A stretch of DNA of 64,000 nt from NCBI RefSeq assembly GCF_017873625.1, contig NZ_JAGGKL010000004.1, forward strand, positions 62,001 to 126,000, in the 5' to 3' direction. The notes beneath the pieces are model-generated. The model saw only the letters and a list, made by a program, of their open reading frames with translations. It was not told where the DNA came from and made no database searches. Below, piece after piece: positions 39,301 through 47,269 of the stretch. Within the stretch, counting starts at the first letter, position 1; every line of letters starts with the position of its first letter. Both the position numbers and the translations under genes were made by a program. The stretch comes from Methanobacterium petrolearium (GTDB lineage: Archaea > Methanobacteriota > Methanobacteria > Methanobacteriales > Methanobacteriaceae).

Positions 39301-41237
39301 TTATTGTATATTTTCTGAGTTACAGTAGTTAAAAGCCTTAAAAAAGATGGCATGGAAACGTTGATACCGCCAATAACAATATTATCAGGGAGTCGATTAG
39401 TGATCTCTACGAAAACTGCAACCTCACCCGCAGCATTGGTAACCATTGGAATATCAAAGATTATCCTGTTGTTGGTTATGGTATTACCATAAGAGTTTGA
39501 ACTTTTTATTAACAGGGTTTTTGCAGTTATGGTGTTTCCACTTATGGTGTTATAATTGCTGTTTTGAAGGTCAACTCCGATACTGCTGCCATTGATGTTA
39601 TTCCCATTAATGTTGTTCCCATTGGATTGATTAAGTTTAATCCCAGTTTGGACGTTGTTGTGAATGGTATTCTGTTTGATCTGGTTATTTTGGCTTTGCT
39701 GAATTTCAATCCCACTATCCTGATTATCGGTGATTGTATTATCATCTACAACATTACCTGCGGAATTATCACTTATTTCCACTCCATCATGGTTATCTGA
39801 TATATTATTTCCTTTTATGGCGGTATTATTGGAATTTTTGATAGTTACTCCGGTACCAGCATTAGAAGTAATCCGGTTATCTTCTATCTCAACGTTTTCG
39901 GAGTTTTCAACGGTTACTCCAGTTGAACTTTGAGTTATGGTGTTATTTTTTATTTTTTGGTTGTTTCCATCACAGTAAACGCCATTGTTATTACCCGAAA
40001 TATTGTTTGAAGATATGGTGTTACTGCTTCCTGATACGCGTATTCCTATCTGATTTCCGGTTATGTTATTATTAGTAACAGTACAACCACTTGCTCCTGA
40101 AATGTCTATGGCTGAAGAGGTGGTAGCACCACTTATGATGAATCCACTGATTACTGAAGCATTACCACTGATTGTTATGTTGATTATTGGGTTTTCAAGA
40201 TTTGAAGGTGTTAACACTGTGTTTTCACCACTTCCTTTAAGGTTAATTGTTTTGTTAATTACTAAATTTTCATTGTAAGTACCTGAAGCTACATTTATAG
40301 TTCCCCATGAAGTTAAAGCGTTTATGGCTGCAGTTATGGTTTTCATTGGCCCTGTGGTTCCACCTATAAATGTGGCACTGGTTCCATTCCATGAATCATT
40401 TCCGAGATTAGCGTCTACATAAAGTGTAGTTACAAGATTTCGGTCACCATGGTACCATGCATCAGCTGCAATTTTATCGTAGGCAGTGGTCTGAGCAACA
40501 GATGGGAAAACCCCATTCCAATCACCAACAAACGCAGTATAACCATTATCATTTCTCCATACTTGCACACCATTGTAAAGAGTGGATGTGGTGATTTTTT
40601 CTCTGTTTTGGTTGTTGGCATCCTGGAAGTTGCTGGCACCATCTAAAAAGTCATATACTATCTCCGCATCATTCCAAGCAGTTGCATAATAATTGGCTCC
40701 TGCACCATTGAACATCTGGGCGAAGTTATAAATGGTTTCAATAGGATTGGCCAGTTGGTTGCTTTCAACCCATCCTGTGGAAAAACAAACATGAAGTAAA
40801 AATATCGGAATTCCATCTTTAAATGGGGCTGTAAAATGATCACCATAAAATCCTTCCATCATCTGGCCGTCAATACCCCATATAAAATCGTCAGATCCCA
40901 CTAATGCAAATGGAGGGATGGCAGTGCCTCCAATCTCATCATAATGTCCTAATTGATAACCACCATGCCCAGCATATATGACCGCATCAGCGCCGTACAT
41001 ACCCTTTAAGATGTTTTCTGTTGTGGCATTATCCCTGTAAATATCTAAAACAGGATATCCTCTCTGCCTGAGATCAGCTGCTAATTGAGTGGTTTCCTGA
41101 TATGCTACTGGAAAATCATTTGCTGAATCTCCAATTATTAAGATATGTGCTTCTGATACACCAATACTTCCAACTACTGAAAAAAAGAGGATTAATGTTA
41201 AAAAAACAGTTTTTATGTTTATTGTTCCGGTTGCCAC
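36315..41237 (-). CDS. Giant secreted surface protein: peptidase-like, beta-helix, pseudomurein-binding repeats, SGNH-like end
   Basis: The 1640-residue protein starts with a signal peptide (KTVFLTLILFFSVVGSIGVSEA). Residues about 30-265 look like a caspase-type (clan CD) fold: strand-ending AVIYAGHGGY with His-Gly and FLLHVCFSTGW with a cysteine, the expected His and Cys dyad. Residues about 270-620 are right-handed beta-helix (PbH1) repeats (NNNITGNQIGIRVSG type). From about 630 to 1395 come five near-identical units of some 163 residues, each with YIESNGELPGSVVISG-like pseudomurein-binding motifs. The last 240 residues (FIHHSCGSNW...DDHPNSTGNQKATEEFI) resemble an SGNH/GDSL hydrolase. GTG 41237 is chosen as start because the GTG at 41246 is within the ribosome site. 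No LPXTG-like anchor is seen; pseudomurein binding should hold it in the wall. Confidence 0.85.
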   Translation of the reverse strand: MATGTINIKTVFLTLILFFSVVGSIGVSEAHILIIGDSANDFPVAYQETTQLAADLRQRGYPVLDIYRDNATTENILKGMYGADAVIYAGHGGYQLGHYDEIGGTAIPPFALVGSDDFIWGIDGQMMEGFYGDHFTAPFKDGIPIFLLHVCFSTGWVESNQLANPIETIYNFAQMFNGAGANYYATAWNDAEIVYDFLDGASNFQDANNQNREKITTSTLYNGVQVWRNDNGYTAFVGDWNGVFPSVAQTTAYDKIAADAWYHGDRNLVTTLYVDANLGNDSWNGTSATFIGGTTGPMKTITAAINALTSWGTINVASGTYNENLVINKTINLKGSGENTVLTPSNLENPIINITISGNASVISGFIISGATTSSAIDISGASGCTVTNNNITGNQIGIRVSGSSNTISSNNISGNNNGVYCDGNNQKIKNNTITQSSTGVTVENSENVEIEDNRITSNAGTGVTIKNSNNTAIKGNNISDNHDGVEISDNSAGNVVDDNTITDNQDSGIEIQQSQNNQIKQNTIHNNVQTGIKLNQSNGNNINGNNINGSSIGVDLQNSNYNTISGNTITAKTLLIKSSNSYGNTITNNRIIFDIPMVTNAAGEVAVFVEITNRLPDNIVIGGINVSMPSFLRLLTTVTQKIYNNDLTPVDLVSNYRVAVSPKDNQVMGYLSVGSYVSVAGRVQRYMDRYMVAPNYSSYSILGSYFGYENLIYTYSKILDTYNSTGVLPANVQVVPWSFVENFVGSFSVDETVDAAGWVQGYIESNGELPGSVVISGTTLNGVVITTTLDMPVFLRLLTTVTQKIYNNDFSVTVLAGNYGVAVSPRDNQVMGYLSVGSYVSVAGRVQRYMDRYMVAPNYSSYSTLGSYFGYENLIYTYSKILATYNTTKTLPVDVQVVPWSFVENFVGSFSVDETVDAAGWVQGYIESNGELPGSVVISGISFNGTTLTTTLTMPAFLRLLTTVTQKIYNNDFSVTVLAGNYRIATSPRDNQVMGYLSVGSYVSVAGRVQRYMDRYMVAPNYSSYSTLGSYFGYENLIYTYSKILDTYNSTGVLPANVQVVPWSFVENFVGSFSVDETVDAASWVQGYIESNGELPGSVVISGISFNGTTLTTTLTMPVFLRLLTTVVPKVYRGDLTFTVLAGNYRIATSPRDNQVMGYLSVGSYVSVAGRVQRYMDRYMVAPNYSSYSTLGSYFGYENLIYTYSKILATYNTTKTLPVDVQVVPWSFVENFVGSFSVDETVDAASWVQGYIESNGELPGSVVISGISFNGTTLTTTLTMPVFLRLLTTVTQKIYNNDFSVTVLAGNYGVAVSPRDNQKMGYLSVGSYVSVAGRVQRYMDRYMVAPNYSSYSTLGSYFGYENLIYTYSKILNTYNTTKTLPANIAVRSWIDIISLQSPSSTVKLTFIHHSCGSNWLADGNGNLGTALNANNYYVTDTNYGWDAEPDDNLGDHTNTDDWYLWFNDVKMPYVYSNNAETVYTNTITNPDGENEIIMFKSCYPLSEVGSSIDDEKTTYNNLKTYFTAHPDKMFILITPPGEETVSSYQLTRELCDWLVDAQNGWLSDYSGKNVYVFDLYCVLSEVNSHHRCNNGQIEHVYASDYDGVSPYHNGDDHPNSTGNQKATEEFITFLDYAYTQWKS
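37060..39360 (-). repeat. Five tandem repeats of about 487 bp within the surface-protein gene
   Basis: Five copies of a roughly 487-base unit follow each other, with starts (read in protein order) near 39354, 38865, 38373, 37885 and 37397. Copies 2 to 5 are nearly identical over long blocks, e.g. the unit reading VGSYVSVAGRVQRYMDRYMV. Substitutions are patchy (NYGVAVSP versus NYRIATSP), as expected from gene conversion between copies. Confidence 0.93.
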
Positions 41238-41519
41238 ACACCACACCTTAATAGATTTTGAATATAATTAATTATATTTCACCACGTATATATGATTTTA
41301 TTTAATTAATGTGATATTTCTCACAATGTCCCCCCCTAAAAAGTAGATTCTAAAAAAATCTCATATATTTGACTCTGATTTTTAAAATTCATTCATATAG
41401 AATTATAATGATTTTCTAAAACATTATTTAAAAAAAGGATTTCAAAGGAAATACATACAAAGGATGTCCATTTATTAAATTTTATGGAACCATTGTTATG
41501 ATTCCAAGTCTGGGCAGTT

Positions 41520-43547
41520 TTAAACGGTTATTCTGATTAGTTTGAAATATTTTCCATTGTAAATTGTGGTTCCTGAACTTGTTAAGGATTCAACAATTTT
41601 CTGTGATTGCCCATCCAATGAACTGCCCATGTTATTTCCAGGACCACCCTGCAACACGTTTGTATTATTGTTCATATTTCCAAAAAGCCGTATATTATCA
41701 TCTGTCATGTTACCTGCATTATCTGTCATGTTTCCAGGAGGCCCACCATTAGTAGAGTTCCTGTTTCCGGAAGGCATGCCTGTACTGTTGGTCATGTTTC
41801 CAGGATGTTGATTACCTCTATCCATTTGACCTTGCACCGTGGCTGATCCATCATTACCTGTGCGAATCGTGTCAAGGGAGTTAGGTAAAATTGATGGTCC
41901 ATAAGGGAGTAAAAAACTTAAAGAATAATTGTTACTTTGATCAGCTCCATTGATCATTCCATTACCACCCATCATGTTGCCCTGGTTTGTTCCAGATGCT
42001 CCTGCTCCGGGGGTTCCAGTTCCAGATGTTTTTGAAGAATTGCCAGCATCTGATAAAGATGATTGACTGTCCTGAGTGCTTACTGAATAAATAGTGGTGT
42101 TCTGGTATTTATCCTGAATTCCTTGAATATTTTCAATTACGGTGATATTGTTACCATTTCCAACATCCCCTAAAACATATTCAACCCAATATTTGGTCTG
42201 GAGGTCGGAAGCAAGGATAACAATATTTTGGTTAGTTTGATTTGCAAAAATTGCTTTCATTGCCACCAGTTCATTGTATTCATCTGTAGTAATTGTGGGT
42301 CCTAAATTGTTAAAAGACTCAGAAGCTGTGTAATAACAAGAAAATGCAAAGATCGCTGCAATTAACACAACCATTAGAGTTGTTATCTGTTTTTTGGTAG
42401 GATATCTTACCAACAATTCAGTTTCTATGAATTTCAGCCCCAGTGGAACCAGGAGTCCAATAGGAAGGAATGCCATTAACAGAAATCTGGATTGGTATTG
42501 TGATGAAGGTATAACAACCAAAACAGCCAAGATAATGGTTAATGAGATGTAAACCCATGATAAAAGAGTGTTTTTGCTAATTATTGACAAATCGGCGTTA
42601 ATGACCTCTTCTTTTAACCCACGCCATAGTATGATTATTGACGATGCCACCCCCAGTAAATAGGGTATGCTTAAAAATATTATTCCAGAAACTGGACTGG
42701 ATACTGATCCTCCCTCTGTTGTTGTAGATGAAGAGTTGAAGAAGGATAAAACAGTGCCGTATTTAGTATACATTACTGGGTATACCATGAAAAGAACTGC
42801 TAAAAAGATTAACACCATGAAACTTAACAGCCCTAAAATTTTCAAGTCAAATATGGGTAACTTATGCATTTTAAATGACTTTACCAGTATGCTGAAAACC
42901 AGTAGTGAAAAAAACAGACAAACCGCCAGTGCTCCGGTGTAAATATGAGTTAACAGGTTTACACATAGTAACAGTACAGTTAGAATTCCATATTTTTTCC
43001 ATTGTTTAAGGTCTTCGAACCACCTGATTGTGAAGTAAAGGAATAATAATAGGAATAGAACACCCACCAGGTTTTGCATGAAATTACCTAACATGGAAAA
43101 ATAGTTCACATTTACTGTCACCATAAATGCACTTAGGAGTGCTGGTATCCGGGATCCTATCTGCATTCCATCTTTTTTCTTAACATAACATTCTGTGATA
43201 AAAAACGCTGGGAATGCCATTAACGAACCAATAAATGCCATTCCTATTTTCACACCTAAAAATGAGTTTCCTGTTAAAGCTACGAATGGTGTTAACAGAT
43301 AATAAGCTAATGGTGGATCGTTACTCATGGGATATCCATATTGCAATATATTACGCACCTGAATATCATAAAAAGCACCGTCAAGACCATAAGAAAGAGA
43401 ATAACGAGTTAAAACATACATATCAAGGATGAAGGAGAATATGAAAATGGCTATTAATATCACTAAGTGATAGTTCCCTTTAAGATAATTGGTAACTTCA
43501 CTCAAGGAGAGCCCTCTTATTTTTCTAGAAATTTTGTTTTCATTCAT
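41520..43547 (-). CDS. GT-C fold membrane glycosyltransferase (PMT/ArnT-like)
   Basis: This 675-residue membrane protein has about 12 helices, with DGAFYDIQVRNILQYGYPMSNDPP in the first outer loop; such an acidic pair is typical of GT-C enzymes that use polyprenyl-phosphate sugars. The remaining 200-odd residues form an outer domain rich in Asn, Gly, Ser and Met, with about ten N-x-S/T sequons (NMTNST, NMTDN, NNTNV). It could glycosylate surface proteins such as its neighbour, or lipids. The gene lies between two other secreted-protein genes. The donor and acceptor are not known. Confidence 0.82.
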   Translation of the reverse strand: MNENKISRKIRGLSLSEVTNYLKGNYHLVILIAIFIFSFILDMYVLTRYSLSYGLDGAFYDIQVRNILQYGYPMSNDPPLAYYLLTPFVALTGNSFLGVKIGMAFIGSLMAFPAFFITECYVKKKDGMQIGSRIPALLSAFMVTVNVNYFSMLGNFMQNLVGVLFLLLFLYFTIRWFEDLKQWKKYGILTVLLLCVNLLTHIYTGALAVCLFFSLLVFSILVKSFKMHKLPIFDLKILGLLSFMVLIFLAVLFMVYPVMYTKYGTVLSFFNSSSTTTEGGSVSSPVSGIIFLSIPYLLGVASSIIILWRGLKEEVINADLSIISKNTLLSWVYISLTIILAVLVVIPSSQYQSRFLLMAFLPIGLLVPLGLKFIETELLVRYPTKKQITTLMVVLIAAIFAFSCYYTASESFNNLGPTITTDEYNELVAMKAIFANQTNQNIVILASDLQTKYWVEYVLGDVGNGNNITVIENIQGIQDKYQNTTIYSVSTQDSQSSLSDAGNSSKTSGTGTPGAGASGTNQGNMMGGNGMINGADQSNNYSLSFLLPYGPSILPNSLDTIRTGNDGSATVQGQMDRGNQHPGNMTNSTGMPSGNRNSTNGGPPGNMTDNAGNMTDDNIRLFGNMNNNTNVLQGGPGNNMGSSLDGQSQKIVESLTSSGTTIYNGKYFKLIRITV

Positions 43548-43648
43548 AAAAATACCTAAAAATCGTTGTTTAATCCTTTTTTGGAAACAAATTGTTGAAT
43601 CATTTTAAAAATATGTTTTCTGTTAAAATTTATGTTCTGATAAGTTTT

Positions 43649-43713
43649 AAGGGCTCTAATCCTTTTAGCGCATGAAACGATGTTCCAAGTGATAAAATAA
43701 GATTAGAGCCCTT
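43649..43713. promoter_or_regulatory. 13-bp perfect inverted repeat with 39-base loop
   Basis: AAGGGCTCTAATC (43649-43661) is repeated as GATTAGAGCCCTT (43701-43713). It is located between the secreted amidotransferase-like gene and the GT-C gene, and neither arm is followed by a clear T run, so it may be a structured leader, a processing site or a small mobile element remnant rather than a simple terminator. Confidence 0.55.
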
Positions 43714-43733
43714 TATAACCAATTAAATGGTTA

Positions 43734-44504
43734 TCATGATTTGTGAATCGACCATAAAATCATCTTGGTCAGTAGTTCTGTATTTTGGGGATCCATCTCA
43801 GGGTGGGAACCACATAAGATCACCCGTCCTGAGCCATAATTTTCACCAATGATGGCAGAATAATCTTGATAACCAGTTTTGTTATCTTCATAACAAGCAA
43901 ATGAATAAACACCTGAACTGGTGGAATACAATGCAGGGCCATTCTGATGATGTAGATTTAAGGTAGACTCATCAGACAGCACACTTCCCGAGGAAGTGGT
44001 TGAAATGGATAGTAAACCTTCATAATTTACATTTTTAGTATTTATATCTGGTGCGAGTCCCCATCCTGAGTACAGTTCATCAACACTGTTAGAAGCCGAA
44101 TAAGCCCCTGCGCATATGCCCACATATCCATTTCCACTGCTTACAAACTGTTTAATGGCATCAGAATCAATGACGTTGCTGTTAAGATAGGTTTCAGTGC
44201 TTCCTCCCGGCATTATCAGGACATCATAGGAGGATAATGTGTTTGAGTTGATAGTGCCAGTAGTATCATATTCAAAGTAGTAACCTGGTGTGAGATTCAT
44301 GTTATTGCTTTCATCGATACAGGCCTTTATACCGGCAACACTTTCCTCCATTGAACCATCACCATCGTAGATCAAAACTTTAACCACAGTAACACCGTTT
44401 GAAATATCATTGGCATTCACATCATTCTCATAATCCTGATAAGCACTCACCAAACTTGTGGCGGATATTGTCATGATAACAATGAATGCAGATAAGTATA
44501 TCAC
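43734..44504 (-). CDS. Secreted BPL-N/glutamine-amidotransferase-like protein
   Basis: The 256-residue protein has an N-terminal hydrophobic segment (IYLSAFIVIMTISATSLVSA) that acts as signal peptide or anchor. The rest is like the amidotransferase domain found at the N-terminus of biotin protein ligases: VKVLIYDGDGS, VLIMPGGSTETYL and GYVGICAGAYSASN with a nucleophile-type cysteine, then HQNGPAL and GRVILCGSHPEMDP. Such extracytoplasmic forms may act on peptides or be inactive binders. The start codon is GTG 44504; AAAGGAG lies 17 bases upstream, longer than usual. Confidence 0.82.
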   Translation of the reverse strand: MIYLSAFIVIMTISATSLVSAYQDYENDVNANDISNGVTVVKVLIYDGDGSMEESVAGIKACIDESNNMNLTPGYYFEYDTTGTINSNTLSSYDVLIMPGGSTETYLNSNVIDSDAIKQFVSSGNGYVGICAGAYSASNSVDELYSGWGLAPDINTKNVNYEGLLSISTTSSGSVLSDESTLNLHHQNGPALYSTSSGVYSFACYEDNKTGYQDYSAIIGENYGSGRVILCGSHPEMDPQNTELLTKMILWSIHKS

Positions 44505-44927
44505 TTTTTTGGATATGAAAACTCCTTTTATGATAATTCCTTTTATTTAAAACCCTCCGGAATTAAATATGCCATTTGATGTTTATTTTCTTAAATTACT
44601 AGATAAAAGTAGTTTTTCCCATATTTAACCGAAGTTTTGCCAGTTTAGTACAATTTATACCAGTTTGCTACAATTTATACCCAATTTATACCCAATTTTA
44701 AAAAAAAATCTAATAAAAAAACATCAAAATTATGGCAAACCAAGAAAAAAAAGTAGTATCATGCTGAAAACTAATTTTAAACATGTTTTAAAAAATTTTA
44801 GCCAATATGTGTAATTAAAATAGTACTATATTAAAATAAAAAGGAATCTATAAAAAAAAGAGGAAATAAGTTATATGGGTGGTCCCTGGAGGTTGAAAAC
44901 CCTAAGTAATGAATGTCAACTGATTTT
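44505..44927. other. Intergenic region upstream of the secreted amidotransferase-like gene
   Basis: The only structure I see is the 20-bp tandem repeat at 44641-44699. The remainder is AT-rich with runs of A and no supported reading frame. Confidence 0.4.
44641..44699. repeat. Short tandem repeats with a 20-bp unit
   Basis: The unit CAGTTTRSTACAATTTATAC occurs at 44641-44660 and 44661-44680, followed by a third copy of its second half (44682-44691) and a partial fourth. It lies about 140 bases upstream of the secreted amidotransferase-like gene and could bind a regulator. Confidence 0.6.
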
Positions 44928-45218
44928 TTATTTCCAACTTATCTTTAAAAGTGCGGATAAGGCAATTAACTGACTTACATTTATAAGAAGTAGAGCATAA
45001 TCTTTTCCCTGTTCTGGTGCAGAAGGTCCGGGTGGCAGGGGTGGTGCCAGGAATCCCATGGAAAGAATGTTCTGTACAAGTAGGAAAGTTCCAAATATCA
45101 GAAGACCTAGAGTGTATTCAGATTTCCACTTAACATAATTCTTCCAGTAAACTGAAAGTAAAATCACTATAATTGATATATTGGCTAAAGCCACTGCCAT
45201 GCCCACATATTTTAGCAC
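44928..45218 (-). CDS. Small three-helix membrane protein paired with a winged-helix regulator
   Basis: The 96-residue protein has three hydrophobic segments (about 5-25, 35-55 and 74-93), with a proline-rich outer loop (APPLPPGPSAPEQGK) between the second and third. GTG 45218 is preceded by GAGAGGAT. It follows the regulator gene by 18 bases, an arrangement of wHTH gene plus small membrane protein seen often in archaea. The membrane protein may sense a signal for the regulator. No family name is certain. Confidence 0.8.
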   Translation of the reverse strand: MLKYVGMAVALANISIIVILLSVYWKNYVKWKSEYTLGLLIFGTFLLVQNILSMGFLAPPLPPGPSAPEQGKDYALLLINVSQLIALSALLKISWK

Positions 45219-45236
45219 TTTATCCTCTCCATATAA

Positions 45237-45521
45237 TTATTCCTGTTTAGATTCCTTCCATATCTTTTTAAATGAATCGAAGTTTTTTTCCATAGTATCA
45301 GAAAGCATGTAAACTGTTCCGTATTGCCCTTCCCCACATGTAATTACAATGTTATTTTTGGCCAGAACATTAAGATGATGTTTAACTGTCTTATAATCCA
45401 ATCCAAGAGTTTTAGCTAGCTGGTTTGCATTATATGGGCGGTTATTCAGTTCATTGATAAGCCGAGCACGGTTAATCCCGCCTCTTGTTCCTGCTATCAA
45501 CCACCAGAGTAAACCTTCCAT
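45237..45521 (-). CDS. ArsR-like winged-helix transcription regulator
   Basis: The protein has about 94 residues, of which the winged helix ([44 protein letters not shown]) makes up most; a wing hairpin follows ([13 protein letters not shown]). There is no metal-binding cysteine box. ATG 45521 is taken as start since GTGAT precedes it. The promoter at 45589-45600 is itself a perfect palindrome, so autorepression is plausible. It is transcribed with the small membrane protein. Confidence 0.88.
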   Translation of the reverse strand: MEGLLWWLIAGTRGGINRARLINELNNRPYNANQLAKTLGLDYKTVKHHLNVLAKNNIVITCGEGQYGTVYMLSDTMEKNFDSFKKIWKESKQE

Positions 45522-45588
45522 ACATATCACATTTCATTCCAAATTAATCTGTGAAAAAATTCATGAATCCTGACTCTATTTGATAAAT

Positions 45589-45600
45589 GATTATATAATC
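45589..45600 (-). promoter_or_regulatory. Palindromic TATA box of the wHTH operon
   Basis: GATTATATAATC is a 12-bp perfect palindrome at the expected TATA position for the regulator gene. A dimeric regulator binding here would block TBP. This is inference from position. Confidence 0.45.
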
Positions 45601-45739
45601 AAAGGATTTATACTATTTAAATTTACCAGAAATCACAAGGATTCACACTAGTTACCAAAAATCACCAAAAATTATTATATTTATTTAGACGACAAAAAAA
45701 AGTGGGAAAACGGTCCCTAATGAATCATCGAGGCGGATC

Positions 45740-45932
45740 TCTAACAATAGACACAACATCAGCAGCTAATAGAATGGGCATGTAGATGTAGTGGACATTT
45801 ACTGCATCTATCCAGTGCAAAGATAGAAAACGATTAGAAAATGCATTGAATGTGGCCAGTGGGTGGAAAAAAGGAAATACTACAGTTGGTGATGCTGGAA
45901 AAGTTTCTGTGACTGCAGAGAGTGTTAACTGA
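45740..45932 (+). pseudogene. Possible decayed reading-frame remnant
   Basis: On the plus strand a coding-like stretch LTIDTTSAANRMGM is broken by two TAG codons (about 45783-45791) and then reads on in the same frame as ASIQCKDRKRLENALNVA and GNTTVGDAGKVSVTAES to a TGA at 45932. There is no start codon or ribosome site. I do not recognise the family; it may be a fragment of a secreted or repeat protein. It could also be noise. Confidence 0.25.
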
Positions 45933-45979
45933 ATCTTCAGATCTGACTGTCATTGCAGTATTCAATCTTCTCCATTTAC

Positions 45980-47134
45980 TTAATCAATGTTAACATCTAA
46001 CAGATCCTCAGAGTGAAGTGGATTGTACCATTTTTGAGCTATGAAAGTGGGTATAACGGTACTAATGATAAGGACTCCTGTTAGGATGGAATACTGCATT
46101 TGATTTAAATAACCGGCTGAAAGACCAAATAAACAAGCTATAAGTCCAAAGGTAAGACCTGTGCTGAGAAGTAGGGTTGTGTAAGTCCGGTCGGCTTCAA
46201 CATGTCTGCGGGCGAAGATGTAAATTCCTGCCATTTTACTCAATTGTCTTGTTGCAAGGAGGACAATAAACAAGGGAAGATTAGCAAGTATGAAGTATAA
46301 AGATAATTTCATTCCACCTATTATGAAAAAGATGGGAGTTATGAATGCAAATGCCACTGTCTTCATCCTTTTTTTTACCTCTATGCTCTGTGTAGATTCC
46401 ACAAAACGCCGTGACATTAAAAGCCCCAGTATAAATGCGGGTAAGATGGCCTGAGTACCCCCCAATTGGGCGAAAACCATGAAAATCAATAATAACATGA
46501 ATATGTATTTTATTTCCGGTTCAATAACCTTGTTCTGGAAACGTTCATTGTCGAAAATAAGATATGAAAACTTGGTTGCAAGTACAATGACTAAAACAGA
46601 GATAAGATAAAATAAAAAAGTGTATAATGTGGGTTTAAAGAATAAAACACTTAGTGCCAGAGCTGTGGCTAAATTGGTGATGAATGTGGCTGCCATTATC
46701 CTCTTCCCTGCATCAGTTGTCAACAGGTTATTTTCAACCAATACGAAATAAACCACAGCCACTGCTGTTTCCGAAAGAGCAGCACCAGCTAAAAGTGACG
46801 CCATATAACTCCAACCATCAAAGAAGTAGGTTAATATGAAAACAGTGAAAAATGGGAAGAAAAAAGATGCCAAACCAATGGAAAGACTTTCCCTTAAATT
46901 CTTTTTCATGAGAATGACATCTGTTTCAGCACCAGCAAGGAATGTAAGGAAGATGCCGCCAAAAGTGGAGAGGAAAATCATCCAGTCCTGGATGTTAATA
47001 ACATTCAAATTCCCTGCAATAACTCCAAAGACTATTTCAACTATAGCAACAGATATTCCAAATCGTAAAGATATGAGGCTGGCTAAAAGAACAACTATTC
47101 CCAGAAAAACCAGGCTTAAATCCGCGTAAAACAT
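45980..47134 (-). CDS. Cation:proton antiporter (KefB/CPA2-type)
   Basis: The 384-residue protein has 11-12 membrane helices. Motifs include the helix-5 type GAALSETAVAVVYFVL, TNLATALALSVLF, and FITPIFFIIGGMKLS, characteristic of the Na+/H+ exchanger domain of CPA2 carriers. No C-terminal TrkA-N domain is present, so it would be a plain Na+/H+ or K+/H+ exchanger. Methanogens need such exchange alongside the sodium-motive methyltransferase. The final residues (HSEDLLDVNID) are a short hydrophilic tail. It seems to be a single-gene unit. Confidence 0.92.
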   Translation of the reverse strand: MFYADLSLVFLGIVVLLASLISLRFGISVAIVEIVFGVIAGNLNVINIQDWMIFLSTFGGIFLTFLAGAETDVILMKKNLRESLSIGLASFFFPFFTVFILTYFFDGWSYMASLLAGAALSETAVAVVYFVLVENNLLTTDAGKRIMAATFITNLATALALSVLFFKPTLYTFLFYLISVLVIVLATKFSYLIFDNERFQNKVIEPEIKYIFMLLLIFMVFAQLGGTQAILPAFILGLLMSRRFVESTQSIEVKKRMKTVAFAFITPIFFIIGGMKLSLYFILANLPLFIVLLATRQLSKMAGIYIFARRHVEADRTYTTLLLSTGLTFGLIACLFGLSAGYLNQMQYSILTGVLIISTVIPTFIAQKWYNPLHSEDLLDVNID

Positions 47135-47269
47135 GTTTCAATCACAATACTTAGTTTTAGAATTTGACTATTTTAATCTTTAGTTAAAAAATTAAACCAC
47201 TGAAATAATAAATTAACGATGCTGTGGTATCAGACGGAATATTGGAATTTAAATTTTTAAAATTCATGT

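Larger units (their letters stand above)
45522..45979. other. Intergenic region between wHTH operon and antiporter
   Basis: Besides the palindromic promoter (45589-45600) and the possible decayed frame (45740-45932), I see nothing. Confidence 0.35.

Noticed and set aside
37060..39360. A CRISPR array
   Set aside because: The repeats are about 487 bp, in frame and coding; there are no short repeats with unique spacers and no cas genes.
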